Positions 9,744 through 19,967 of a stretch of DNA of 64,000 bases are shown here, piece after piece (positions within the stretch are counted from its first letter, which is position 1; the number at the start of each line of letters is the position of its first letter). The notes below the pieces were generated by a model. The model saw only the letters and a list, made by a program, of their open reading frames with translations. It was not told where the DNA came from and ran no database searches. Made by a program: the position numbers and the translations under genes. The DNA is from an uncultured Alphaproteobacteria bacterium (lineage in GTDB: Bacteria; Pseudomonadota; Alphaproteobacteria; Rhodobacterales; Rhodobacteraceae), in NCBI GenBank assembly GCA_902619165.1, contig CACNDI010000008.1, forward strand, positions 1-64,000, in the 5' to 3' direction.

Positions 9744-10496
9744 ATGGTAAATAAAGTTGCGTGGATAACTGGAGCAGGGTCAGGTATTGGCGAGGCATCC
9801 GCTATTAAGCTTTCAGAAGAGGGTTTCATTGTTGTGCTTTCTGGGAGAACTAAGGAGGTTCTTGATTCAGTGGCCTCTAAATGCGAAGGACAGGCTTTAG
9901 TGAAGCCTCTTGATGTCTCCAATTCGGAAGATGTGGAAGGTGTGTTTAAAAATATCATTTCAGACTGTGGTCGAATAGATGTATTAGTTGCTAGTGCAGG
10001 GTTAAACGCGAAGAACAGAAACTGGCATAATGTGTCAGATGAAGATTTCGATCAAATTATAAAAATTGATTTGAACGGTGTGTTTTATACAAATCGCTTA
10101 GCGTTAGAAAAAATGAAGGAGCAAAGAGAGGGTTTAATTATAAATATCTCATCTTGGGCAGGGAAATATGTGACTACACTCACAGGACCCGCATATACGG
10201 CAGCTAAACACGGTGTAAATGCTTTAACGGAAGGCATAAACATGGAGGCAGGTCACTTTGGTGTGAGAGCTTGTGCCATTTGTCCTGGTGAAGTGGCGAC
10301 ACCAATTCTTGATAAGAGGCCCATACCCGTCTCCAAAGAAGATAAGGAAAAAATGGTTCAACCAGAAGACTGTGCGGAGACTGTTGCATTCCTAGCTAAG
10401 CTAGATCCAAGAGTATGTATAAATGAGATTACCATTAGTCCTACTTGGAATAGACTTTATGTAGCTGGTCTTACAGATCAAATTCCAAAAAAATAA
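9744..10496 (+). CDS. SDR-family oxidoreductase
   Basis: WITGAGSGIGEA, YTAAKHG; ATG at 9744 with upstream AAAGGAAA. Confidence 0.92.
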   Translation: MVNKVAWITGAGSGIGEASAIKLSEEGFIVVLSGRTKEVLDSVASKCEGQALVKPLDVSNSEDVEGVFKNIISDCGRIDVLVASAGLNAKNRNWHNVSDEDFDQIIKIDLNGVFYTNRLALEKMKEQREGLIINISSWAGKYVTTLTGPAYTAAKHGVNALTEGINMEAGHFGVRACAICPGEVATPILDKRPIPVSKEDKEKMVQPEDCAETVAFLAKLDPRVCINEITISPTWNRLYVAGLTDQIPKK

Positions 10497-10503
10497 AATC
10501 TAA

Positions 10504-11403
10504 ATGACGCAATTCTCACATCTGGCCCAGTCTATTTTCTGGATGCTAGGGGCTATGATCTCCTTCACTCTCATGGCAGTCTCAGGAAGAGAACTGTTTT
10601 CGTCTTTAGATACCTTCGAGATTATGCTCTATCGGTCATTAGTGGGGATTTTTTTAGTCATATCTTTTGGAAAATATTTTAATACTCTTAAGGAAATTCG
10701 GGCAGATAAGCTTTCACTTCATCTTTTACGAAACATAAGTCATTTTGGTGGTCAAAATTTCTGGTTTTATGCTATCGCTTTGATACCTTTCTCTCAACTA
10801 TTTGCTTTCGAGTTTTCAACTCCTCTTTTTATAATATTTCTAGCTCCTTTTTTTTTAGGCGAGCTACTTACAAAAGAAAAGCTTTTTGCAGCGGCGATTG
10901 GTTTTATAGGTATTATGTTTGTAGCAAGACCCGATCTAAATGTTTTAAGCTGGGCATTGGTAGCAGCATTTCTTCTACCTATTTGTTTTGCAGCAACTGC
11001 TATTGCAACAAAGTTACTTACCCGTACATTTAGTCTAACCTGTATACTCTTTTGGTTGGTTATTATGCAAACGGTGTTTAGTCTCATTTGTGCAGGGTAT
11101 GATCTCACCATTAAATTACCAACAAAGTCTGATTTGCCATTCTTACTTATAGTATCTGTTACAGGGTTAACTGCACATTTATGCATGACAAAAGCATTCA
11201 GTTTAGCGCCAGTTTCTGTAGTAATGCCTATTGATTTTGTGCGATTACCTCTGATTTCTGTGGTAGGATATCTATTTTATAACGAAGTGCTAACATGGTA
11301 TATAGTTTTGGGATCGGTATTAGTATTTGTTGGGAACTATATTAATATAAAGGCAGAGGAAAGGGGGCCAAGTTATGAAAGAGTTTCAGGATCTAAAAGA
11401 TAG
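10504..11403 (+). CDS. EamA/DMT-family transporter
   Basis: About ten hydrophobic segments; EamA-like layout. Confidence 0.85.
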   Translation: MTQFSHLAQSIFWMLGAMISFTLMAVSGRELFSSLDTFEIMLYRSLVGIFLVISFGKYFNTLKEIRADKLSLHLLRNISHFGGQNFWFYAIALIPFSQLFAFEFSTPLFIIFLAPFFLGELLTKEKLFAAAIGFIGIMFVARPDLNVLSWALVAAFLLPICFAATAIATKLLTRTFSLTCILFWLVIMQTVFSLICAGYDLTIKLPTKSDLPFLLIVSVTGLTAHLCMTKAFSLAPVSVVMPIDFVRLPLISVVGYLFYNEVLTWYIVLGSVLVFVGNYINIKAEERGPSYERVSGSKR

Positions 11404-11908
11404 TATAAGAACGATACCAGATTACCCTATCGATGGAGTTCAATTCAGAGATATTACGACCGTTCTACAAAACGCAAGTCTTTTTAAGCGAATGATTGAG
11501 GGAATGACTAAGCAATGAGAGAAAATTCCAATTGATGCAATACTTAGTATAGAGTCTAGGGGATTTATAATGGCTGGCGCATTGGCTTTTAACCTTAATG
11601 CCGCTTTTGTTCCTTTGAGAAAACCCCAAAAGTTACCCTTTCACACATATAATATTTCATACTAGCTCGAATATGGTGCTACAGATGTGCATATAGATAG
11701 AGATGCTTTAGATGATCATAAAAACCTTTTAATAATTGATGATCTCCTTGCTCCGGGTGGAACAGTAATTGCTGCACTTGATTTAATCAGAAAATTTGAA
11801 GCTAAAAATGTAGTAGGGGCGGGTTTTTTTGTAAACCTTCCTGCTTTAGGTGGATTAGAAAAGTTAGAAAATTTAGGAATCAAGTCCAAATACTTGGTTG
11901 AATTTTAA
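11375..11908 (+). pseudogene. apt: Adenine phosphoribosyltransferase with two in-frame nonsense codons
   Basis: One continuous frame: SIRTIPDYPIDGVQFRDITT...[TGA 11516-11518]...[35 protein letters not shown]...SY[TAG 11663-11665]LEYGATDVHIDRDAL...LLIIDDLLAPGGTVIAAL...; PRPP motif and family landmarks retained. Confidence 0.85.
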
Positions 11909-11983
11909 AAAATCAATTCAATTTTGCAACGAATCGCTATTTAATTGTCTTAGTGCATATCGAAAACACCCGGGGGTATTGTC

Positions 11984-14900
11984 ATGGATAATAGTAATGT
12001 AATTTTAGCAATGATGGACGCATTTGATAATGGAGGCCAAGGGTTAGCCGTCTGGGACCCGAAAGATAATTTGACCTCCTTTAATATCAATTACAAAAAA
12101 ATATTTACCGGTAATATGCATTTCAGCCCAGAGGTAGGCCTAAATTTTGGAAAGGCTTATGCTGACGCGGCGAAAAACCCAAAATTCACGCTTGATCCAG
12201 AAAATACAAAGCAGAGAATTGCCCAAAGAGAACAAGCTAGGCTAGACAAAAGACCAATTGAAAGTGAATATGAAGTCGAACCCGGTAAGTGGCTTCATGT
12301 CAAGGAAACAGCCTCTAATGACGGCCACATGATTACAGTTTTGACGGATGTAACTGTAAGAAAAACTAGGGAGATCATGCAATCGAAGCTTGCCGATGCT
12401 ATCGATGCAATACCATCACATGTAATGTTCTGGGATGAAAAAGAAAAGCTGGTTAAGGCTAATAAATTGGCAGTAAAAGAAAATTTAGAATACGATGTGG
12501 AACTGCGTGAAGGTATGAGTTACGCTGAGTTTCTGTCTTCTCAGTTCGAAAAAGGGGTTTACTCTACTCCCCCCGATTTTTCAATTAAGAAATTAGTTAA
12601 AAAACGTTTAAATGAAAGAAAAGAATTAACTTCAAAGTCCAGAAAAGTACACTACAAAAATGGTAGAACGTTAATCAGAACTGAAAATAAGTTAGACCAG
12701 GGGGGCATTCTTACCATCCTGAATGATGTCACGGAGCTTGAGCAAATAGAGGCAAAAGAAAAGCTGTTATCTTCTTCACTTGAAAATATGTCGTACGCTG
12801 TTGCTTTATGGGACAAAGACAATAAGCTTGTGAGGTTCAATGAAGCTCTTCGAAGTAATAATGAAAAGTTTGGAATGAAGACTGAGGTTGGAATTTCATT
12901 CAAAGATGCTTTGGAGCGCCAGGTAAAGGGTTCTTTTTATAATATTGCTGAAAGTGATAAGAAAGATTGGATTAATAAGGGATTAAAATACTGGAAAAAT
13001 TTGAAAGGAGAACACACGGTAACTTACCAGCATCCAAATGGACAGCATTCAATGGTTACCGATAAACGCCTCGATGATGGAGGAACTTTACAGATAATTT
13101 CAGATGTCACTTACTTAAAGAAACAAGAAAAAGAGTTAATCCGATTAAGAGAAGGGATCGATCAAATGCCCGATGGAATAGCTTTTTGGGATAACGAAGA
13201 GCAACTTATCTATGCAAATAAATCGATGCAAGACTGGCAAAATAATGTGGGTTTCGAAATGCAGCCTGGGGCCAAAAAAAAGGACCTTGTTTCTAATCTA
13301 ATTAGTAAGAAGATAATTAGAACCGAAAAGTCTGCTTCTGAATTAGAAGAGTATTTTAAGTCAGTAAAAGTATCCGGTGCGCAACGTTCAAAATCAACTG
13401 ACATACAGTTTTTTCTTGGGGATCAATTGCAGACTACAGCGGTAACAGAAATAGAGTTGAAAAATGGGGATTCAATACAGCGATTCTCTGATGTCTCGAG
13501 AGACAGAAAGAGAGAGGCAGAAATTAAGCGGGTATACGATGCATTAGAAAACTTTCCGACCGGCGCAATGCTCTGGGATAAAGAACACAAACTTATATTT
13601 GCAAATAGAGCCGCTCGAGAAATTCAAGAGAATAATGGTCTGAAAATGTCTGTAGGTATTAGCCGGATAGATATGGTCAAAAATAGTATAAAGAACAATA
13701 TTTTTGCTTTGCCGAATGATATAAAAACAGTTGAAAAATATGTTGAATATTCTGTTCAAATGATGAGGGAGAATGAACAAGGGTTTGTGTTTTCTTTTAG
13801 CAACGAAAAGAATGCATTTTTAGGTACGAACATGCTGTTGGAAACTGGTGATTATATTCAAATTTATAATGATATTACCGAAATCAAACAAAAAGAAGGT
13901 GAGCTTACTCGTCTGAGAGATGGTATTGATCAAATGCAGTCTGGAGTAGCATTCTGGAATTCTGATGATGAGCTTATATACGCAAATAAGGTTGTGAGAG
14001 ATTTCCAAGAAGCTATTGATTTTAAGATGGAGCCTGGCGTTAAGCGTATTGATATGGTTCGAAATAGTATGACAAAAGGCTCAACCAAGTATGAATTTGA
14101 TAATGCTGAACAACAGCATAATGATTATATAAGAAAAATGGATGAAGCTGGCTCAACAGGTATTAGTTACGAAGTCGAGATGGAAGTGGATGGTGAAAGA
14201 GGTTTTATGTTGAGTACAGGCTTTAGGTTGGATACTGGCGATTGGATACAGACCTTTAATAATATCACTGATATAAAAAATAAGGATCTCGAATTGAATA
14301 GGCTAAGAGAAAGTGTAGATCAAATGCCTGATGGTTTGATGGTCTGGGGCAAAGAGGGGAAACTTGTATATGCGAATAAAATTGTTCGTGATGTCCAAGC
14401 CGCTATCGGTTTTGACATAAAACCTGGTGTTAATAGGCTAGACATGCTGAAAAATAATGTTGAGAAAGGCCTGTCCGATTATCGTATGTCAGTCGAGGAA
14501 TATCAAAAACAGTTTTTATCTAAGCTCAATGACGCGGGCGACGCAGGTATAAGTAGTGAGTTAAAAATGCAGTTTGAAGGTGAAGAGAGCAGTTTTATCT
14601 CAACAGCTTTCAAATTAAAAAACGGTGACTGGATACAGACTTTAAAAAATATCAGTGATATAAAGAAAAGAGAGGAAGAGCTTAAAAGAGTAACTGACGC
14701 AATAGAAATTATTCCAAACGGAATTGTAATCTGGGATAGCAAGCATTCTTTGACTTTCTTTAATAAGTTCGCTTCTAAAATAATGGAAGAGTGGGGCTGT
14801 CCACTTAAATTGGGTCTAACGAGAAAAGAACTGGTAAATAAATTAATTTCCAATGGCATAATAAACCTTCCTGCTGGTCAGAATGTTGATAGTTATATTG

Positions 14901-17900
14901 AAAACTCTTTATCAGCCATGAAAGATTCTGAGAATGGTTATAATATTGAAACATCAAATTACGGTACTCACCTTTTGGTAAATAATGTTGCCTTGGAAAC
15001 AGGAGAATATGTTGGTGTTTATTCGGATATCACAGAGATAAAAAATAAACAGGGCGAGCTAGACAGATTAATGCTTGGCATGAACCAGGTGAAAGGTTTT
15101 GGCCTAGCGGCATGGTCAAAAGATAACAAGCTTATATATGCTAATGACTTTATGAAAGAGTTTTCAAGGAAAGTTGGCTTCGACCTGGTAGCGGGTGTTA
15201 AGAGGTTAGACTTTATAAAAAGCCAATTTGCGAAAAGAAGTTTGTCCGTTGAGCATAAAACGCCAGAGGCCTATTTAAATTGGTTCAATAATGAAATGGA
15301 TAAAAGTGAAGATGGGTTTACTTTTGAGTTTGAGGCATTTGATGGAGAAAATAGGTTTCATAACCAACAAAGTGCTCGGCGAGTAGAGAATGGAGACTAT
15401 TTCCAGATGATCACCGATATCACACAAGTGAAACAGCAGCAAAAAGAACTTGAAAGGTTGTATGATGGGATCGATAAAATGGGTGACCCAGTTATAATAT
15501 GGGATTCCGAAAATGTTCTGGTATTTTGTAACGAAGCAGCAAAGCTAAGGAATAAAAATGAATGGGATTATGATATAAAGCCTGGGGTTAGACGAGCGGA
15601 TATGTTAAAGCATCTTCTTAAAAAAGGATTAACCATTCCCAATGGGCTAAGCGTAGAGGAACATATGGGAATACAAAAGGGCAGAATGTTAGAGCGAGAA
15701 GAGGGTATCACCGTCGAAACCAGAATGGGTGAAACCACATTTATTTCAACTTCAAAGATGCTTGGTGATGGTGGTTTTATTCAAAATTTCACGGATATAA
15801 CTCAGCAAAAAAATCATGAGGAGCAAATAGCGCTCCAAAAGGAAAGATATTCTCGTGTTTTAGGAGACCTAAATTCAATTGTTTTTGACTCAAATTTAGA
15901 AACTAGAGAAGTAACCTATGAAGTACCTGAAAACCTTAGCAGTGAGTGGGGTGATTTAGCTCAAGCTACTACCACAATTGAGGCAACTGAAGATTTCTAT
16001 TCTTTTGTAAGAGAAGACTATAGAGATGCTTACAAGAAGGCATTTAAAGAGCATGTTAAGGGCGAGACTGATGCTGTGAGGATAGAACATCTGAATAAGG
16101 CACAAGATGGGAGCGAAATTTGGTATGAAACTAGAGCCAAAGCTGTCTTCGAGCAGGGAAGAGCAGTAAGGATAATTGGCTTGGTCGAGAATATTGATGC
16201 AAGAAAGGCTCTGGAACTTAAAGTAAAAAAAGCGCAACAGCAAGTTTATGATGCTATAAATAATATTGAAGGTGGAGTTATCCTTTGGAGTGAGGATGAT
16301 AAGGTAATTTTAATAAATAGTTATATGAAAAAATTGACTGGAGAAGATCTTGAAGAAGGGATTCACTACAGAGATTTAATTGCAATTTTTATTAAAAAGG
16401 GCTTGTTACAGCTAGATGATCAGGATCCAGAAGTATGGATTGAAGAACGCCTAAATGCAAGACGGAAAGTAACTGGATTTGAGGAACAGACAATGCCTCC
16501 AATGAAAAATGGACGCTCATTTAAGATGTCGGGTCGCAGACTCCCTGATAAAACTTTTATTCAAATCTTTACTGACGTGACTGATCTTAAAACAAGAGAG
16601 ATTGAATTAGAGAGGATTGTCAACGAACTAAATGCAGCAAAAGAGCAAGCAGATGGTGCAAATAAAGCAAAAAGTCAATTTTTGGCAAATATGAGTCATG
16701 AACTTAGGACGCCTCTAAATGCAGTAATAGGCTTAACAGAGATGCTAAAAGAAGATGCTGAAGACGATGGCAATGACGATTACTTAGAGCCTTTAGAGCG
16801 TATTCATGGTGCTAGTAAACATTTACTTAATTTGATCAACGATGTTTTAGATTTATCTAAAATTGAGGCGGGAAAGGTTGAGCTTTATAATGAAAGCTTT
16901 TCGTTGCCATCGTTACTTGAGGAAGTTGCAGATACTTCTAGAACTTTGGTGGAGCAAAAAAACAATAAATTATTGTTAAATGTTGAGTCTAGCATCACTT
17001 TTATAAATGCAGATATTACGCGTACAAAACAAATCGTTCTAAATCTGATTTCTAATGCTGCTAAATTTTGTGAGAATGGAAATATATCTATTAATGTCAA
17101 ATCTAAAAAAAGTCCTAAAACGAGACTCATTCAGATCGATGTCCAAGACTCTGGTATTGGTATGACACAAGACCAAATTGACAAATTGTTTCATGCTTTT
17201 ACTCAAGCCGATGCTTCTACAACTAGAAAGTATGGAGGAACTGGTCTAGGTCTTACCATCGTACAGAATCTTGCAAGGTTGATGGGTGGAGATGTTTCGG
17301 TAAAAAGCGAATTAGGTAAGGGTACAACGTTTACCGTTACAATTCAGGATATTGAAGTCGAGAAAACATCCGGTGTTGATGCCGAGGATCTAGAGAGCCT
17401 TAACCGGCAGACGGCTTTAATATCTAAGAAAGACGGAAAAAGCACAATTTTGGTAATAGATGATGATCCAACGATCAGAGACCTGATGACAAGGCACTTG
17501 GAAAAGAATAATTTTAGTGTGCTTCAAGCTCTTGATGGTGCTCAGGGCATTAAAATGGCGAGGGAATACAAGCCCGATGCAATTACGTTAGATATTTTGA
17601 TGCCTGAAATGGATGGATGGTCTGTCTTACGAACGTTGAAAGCGGACAAGGAAGTTTCTCATATACCTGTTGTGATGGCTTCTATAATTGATGAAAAGAA
17701 GAAAGGATTTTCTTTAGGGGCAGCTGACTACCTATCCAAGCCCGTAGAAAGAGACAGGTTAATAGGTTCTATAAGTAAATTGCTTGGCAGTAAATCAGGA
17801 AAAGTCATTTTGATTGTAGAAGACAATGACGATTTGAGGTTTACTGTAAAAGAGGCACTTACTGGTGCAGACAACATGGTATTGGAAGCGGGTAACGGAA

Positions 17901-18190
17901 AAGAGGCTCTGGATGTATTAAACGATAAGAAGAGCCAAAGCCCGGACCTAATTTTACTTGATTTAATGATGCCTGAAATGAATGGGTTTGAGTTCTTGGA
18001 AGCTTATCGTACTCAATTTGAAAACCAGGTTCCAGTAATTGTAATTACAGGAGCCGATTTGGATGAAAATGACAAAAAGTTCTTGTCTTCAGAGACTAGC
18101 AGAGTTTTAGAAAAGTCTTCTATGAGTGACACTGGAATAGCTGATCATTTAGTAAAAACAATTGAATCTGTTGCAGGAGTAGGCAAATGA
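11984..18190 (+). CDS. Multi-PAS hybrid sensor histidine kinase/response regulator (2068 aa)
   Basis: About 12 PAS-like units with period near 385 bp, NMSHELRTPLNAVIGL H-box, N/G boxes (LNLISNAAKFC, KYGGTGLGL), two C-terminal REC domains (DAITLDILMPEMDG, LILLDLMMPEMNG). No obvious TM segment. Confidence 0.93.
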   Translation: MDNSNVILAMMDAFDNGGQGLAVWDPKDNLTSFNINYKKIFTGNMHFSPEVGLNFGKAYADAAKNPKFTLDPENTKQRIAQREQARLDKRPIESEYEVEPGKWLHVKETASNDGHMITVLTDVTVRKTREIMQSKLADAIDAIPSHVMFWDEKEKLVKANKLAVKENLEYDVELREGMSYAEFLSSQFEKGVYSTPPDFSIKKLVKKRLNERKELTSKSRKVHYKNGRTLIRTENKLDQGGILTILNDVTELEQIEAKEKLLSSSLENMSYAVALWDKDNKLVRFNEALRSNNEKFGMKTEVGISFKDALERQVKGSFYNIAESDKKDWINKGLKYWKNLKGEHTVTYQHPNGQHSMVTDKRLDDGGTLQIISDVTYLKKQEKELIRLREGIDQMPDGIAFWDNEEQLIYANKSMQDWQNNVGFEMQPGAKKKDLVSNLISKKIIRTEKSASELEEYFKSVKVSGAQRSKSTDIQFFLGDQLQTTAVTEIELKNGDSIQRFSDVSRDRKREAEIKRVYDALENFPTGAMLWDKEHKLIFANRAAREIQENNGLKMSVGISRIDMVKNSIKNNIFALPNDIKTVEKYVEYSVQMMRENEQGFVFSFSNEKNAFLGTNMLLETGDYIQIYNDITEIKQKEGELTRLRDGIDQMQSGVAFWNSDDELIYANKVVRDFQEAIDFKMEPGVKRIDMVRNSMTKGSTKYEFDNAEQQHNDYIRKMDEAGSTGISYEVEMEVDGERGFMLSTGFRLDTGDWIQTFNNITDIKNKDLELNRLRESVDQMPDGLMVWGKEGKLVYANKIVRDVQAAIGFDIKPGVNRLDMLKNNVEKGLSDYRMSVEEYQKQFLSKLNDAGDAGISSELKMQFEGEESSFISTAFKLKNGDWIQTLKNISDIKKREEELKRVTDAIEIIPNGIVIWDSKHSLTFFNKFASKIMEEWGCPLKLGLTRKELVNKLISNGIINLPAGQNVDSYIENSLSAMKDSENGYNIETSNYGTHLLVNNVALETGEYVGVYSDITEIKNKQGELDRLMLGMNQVKGFGLAAWSKDNKLIYANDFMKEFSRKVGFDLVAGVKRLDFIKSQFAKRSLSVEHKTPEAYLNWFNNEMDKSEDGFTFEFEAFDGENRFHNQQSARRVENGDYFQMITDITQVKQQQKELERLYDGIDKMGDPVIIWDSENVLVFCNEAAKLRNKNEWDYDIKPGVRRADMLKHLLKKGLTIPNGLSVEEHMGIQKGRMLEREEGITVETRMGETTFISTSKMLGDGGFIQNFTDITQQKNHEEQIALQKERYSRVLGDLNSIVFDSNLETREVTYEVPENLSSEWGDLAQATTTIEATEDFYSFVREDYRDAYKKAFKEHVKGETDAVRIEHLNKAQDGSEIWYETRAKAVFEQGRAVRIIGLVENIDARKALELKVKKAQQQVYDAINNIEGGVILWSEDDKVILINSYMKKLTGEDLEEGIHYRDLIAIFIKKGLLQLDDQDPEVWIEERLNARRKVTGFEEQTMPPMKNGRSFKMSGRRLPDKTFIQIFTDVTDLKTREIELERIVNELNAAKEQADGANKAKSQFLANMSHELRTPLNAVIGLTEMLKEDAEDDGNDDYLEPLERIHGASKHLLNLINDVLDLSKIEAGKVELYNESFSLPSLLEEVADTSRTLVEQKNNKLLLNVESSITFINADITRTKQIVLNLISNAAKFCENGNISINVKSKKSPKTRLIQIDVQDSGIGMTQDQIDKLFHAFTQADASTTRKYGGTGLGLTIVQNLARLMGGDVSVKSELGKGTTFTVTIQDIEVEKTSGVDAEDLESLNRQTALISKKDGKSTILVIDDDPTIRDLMTRHLEKNNFSVLQALDGAQGIKMAREYKPDAITLDILMPEMDGWSVLRTLKADKEVSHIPVVMASIIDEKKKGFSLGAADYLSKPVERDRLIGSISKLLGSKSGKVILIVEDNDDLRFTVKEALTGADNMVLEAGNGKEALDVLNDKKSQSPDLILLDLMMPEMNGFEFLEAYRTQFENQVPVIVITGADLDENDKKFLSSETSRVLEKSSMSDTGIADHLVKTIESVAGVGK

Positions 18191-18558
18191 CAAAAATCCT
18201 ATATGTGGAGGATAATCCTGATAATGTTTATATGCTTACTCGAAGGCTCAAGAAAAAAGGTTTTGAGCTAATAATAGCTGGAGACGGTCAGGAGGGAATC
18301 GATAAAGCTGTAGAAGAGAGTCCAGATCTTATTTTAATGGACTTAAGTTTGCCAACTATGGATGGTTGGACTGCTACTGCCAAAATTAAGGAGATTGAAG
18401 AGGTGAAAGATATTCCGATTATAGCACTATCTGCTCATGCTATGCCTGAACACCGCGATAGAGCTCTTAAAGCTGGATGCAGTGACTATGATACAAAGCC
18501 AGTGGATATTAAAAGGCTTCTTAGCAAAATTGGCCAATATATAGAGTTACCGGGTTAA
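18187..18558 (+). CDS. Single-domain response regulator (REC)
   Basis: LYVEDNPDN, LILMDLSLPTMDG, YDTKPV; ATGA overlap with the kinase. Confidence 0.95.
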   Translation: MTKILYVEDNPDNVYMLTRRLKKKGFELIIAGDGQEGIDKAVEESPDLILMDLSLPTMDGWTATAKIKEIEEVKDIPIIALSAHAMPEHRDRALKAGCSDYDTKPVDIKRLLSKIGQYIELPG

Positions 18559-18559
18559 A

Positions 18560-19609
18560 ATGAATTCTTACAATCAAAAAATACTTATTGTTGATGATAT
18601 TGAAGATAATAGGTTTACACTCGAAAGGAGGTTATCTAGAAACGGCTACACCGCCATAAGTCAAGCTGACTGTGGGAAAAAGGCTCTTGAATTAGTGAAG
18701 GAAGAACGCTTTGACCTTATACTACTCGACTTGATGATGCCGGATATTAGTGGTCTCGATGTGTTGAAAACACTAAAAGCTGATCCTAAGAATAGAAGTA
18801 TACCTGTTGTAATGGTTACAGCAGCGGATGAGATAGAGACAACGGCAGATTGTATTAGTAATGGTGCTGAGGATTATATAACAAAACCAATCAATGCTAC
18901 TTTGCTAAAAGCAAGAGTTTCTGCGTGTCTAGAAAAGAAAAGGTTCAGAGATAGTGAGGAGCACTATTTAAGTAAAGTTGAAGCCGATAAAAAAAGGACA
19001 CAATCATTCTTAAAGCAGATATTGCCAGAAAAAATAGCTGAAGAACTTAATTCATCGGGACTAGTAAGACCAAGAAAATATGAAGATATAGCAATACTTG
19101 TTTGTGATTTAGTTGGTTTCACGGCTTTTTGCGAGTCTAATCCTCCTGAAAATGTGGTAGAAAATCTTCAAGAGATTTTTGAAAAGTTTGAAAGTGAAAT
19201 CGAAAGATTTGGACTTGAAAAAATTAAGACTGTAGGTGATGCCATACTGGCGACTGGAGGGTTAACCAGAAGTTTAGAGAACCAAGTGCTTTCAGCATCG
19301 AAGTGTGCATTAAATTTGAAAAAGATAGCGATTGAGTCAGACCCTAATTGGGCAATCCACATCGGTATTCATTCCGGACCACTCGTGGCAGGGCTAATAG
19401 GTAAGAAGAGTTTTCAGTTTGATGTTCTAGGTGGGAACGTAAACACAGCGTTTAATATTTGTGATAGAACGGAACCTAATGAGATTTTGATCTCTAATGA
19501 GGCTTGGATGTCCGTAAGAAGTGAAGTTGAGGTCCAATCAAAAGGGTTAATGAAGCTCAAGAGTGATAACCAGATAGAGGTTTTGGAACTTCTCGGTATA
19601 AATAATTAA
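18560..19609 (+). CDS. Response regulator with class III adenylate/guanylate cyclase output domain
   Basis: REC (LILLDLMMPDISGLDVL, DYITKP) then cyclase domain (ILVCDLVGFT, EKIKTVGDAILA, GGNVNTAFNICDRTEPNEI). Confidence 0.92.
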   Translation: MNSYNQKILIVDDIEDNRFTLERRLSRNGYTAISQADCGKKALELVKEERFDLILLDLMMPDISGLDVLKTLKADPKNRSIPVVMVTAADEIETTADCISNGAEDYITKPINATLLKARVSACLEKKRFRDSEEHYLSKVEADKKRTQSFLKQILPEKIAEELNSSGLVRPRKYEDIAILVCDLVGFTAFCESNPPENVVENLQEIFEKFESEIERFGLEKIKTVGDAILATGGLTRSLENQVLSASKCALNLKKIAIESDPNWAIHIGIHSGPLVAGLIGKKSFQFDVLGGNVNTAFNICDRTEPNEILISNEAWMSVRSEVEVQSKGLMKLKSDNQIEVLELLGINN

Positions 19610-19620
19610 AGGAGATTAAA

Positions 19621-19929
19621 ATGGCGGTATCAATGCAAGTGGCTTATCCGATCAATGATGATACAAACTTCGACCTCGACTACTATATAAAAGATCATTT
19701 GGCTATTATTAAGGAAAACTGGTCAGAGCATATTCAGCAAATGATTGTTACCAAAGGAACGTCAGGAGGAAAGGACGTCCCTTCCCCCTATTATGCAATT
19801 GCTACTATAATTTTTGAAAACGCTGAAGAAATGAGAGCTGCAATGAAAAAGGGAGGCCCAGTATTCAAAGATATAGGCAATTACTACAATACCAATCCAG
19901 TAATGATGTTGGGTGAAGTTGTTGGATAG
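19621..19929 (+). CDS. EthD family protein
   Basis: 102 aa with DLDYYIKDHLAIIKENW and YYAIATIIFENAEEMRAAM, EthD-like dimeric alpha/beta barrel. Confidence 0.75.
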   Translation: MAVSMQVAYPINDDTNFDLDYYIKDHLAIIKENWSEHIQQMIVTKGTSGGKDVPSPYYAIATIIFENAEEMRAAMKKGGPVFKDIGNYYNTNPVMMLGEVVG

Positions 19930-19967
19930 TGTGCGGTTATTTTCTTAACTGAGCTCTCTATTTAATG

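Noticed and set aside
10794-11186. 130-aa minus-strand ORF
   Set aside because: Antisense to the EamA transporter; composition explained by the opposite strand.
11687-11908. 73-aa ORF as an independent gene
   Set aside because: It is the 3' fragment of apt in the same frame as the upstream part; better described as an interrupted gene.
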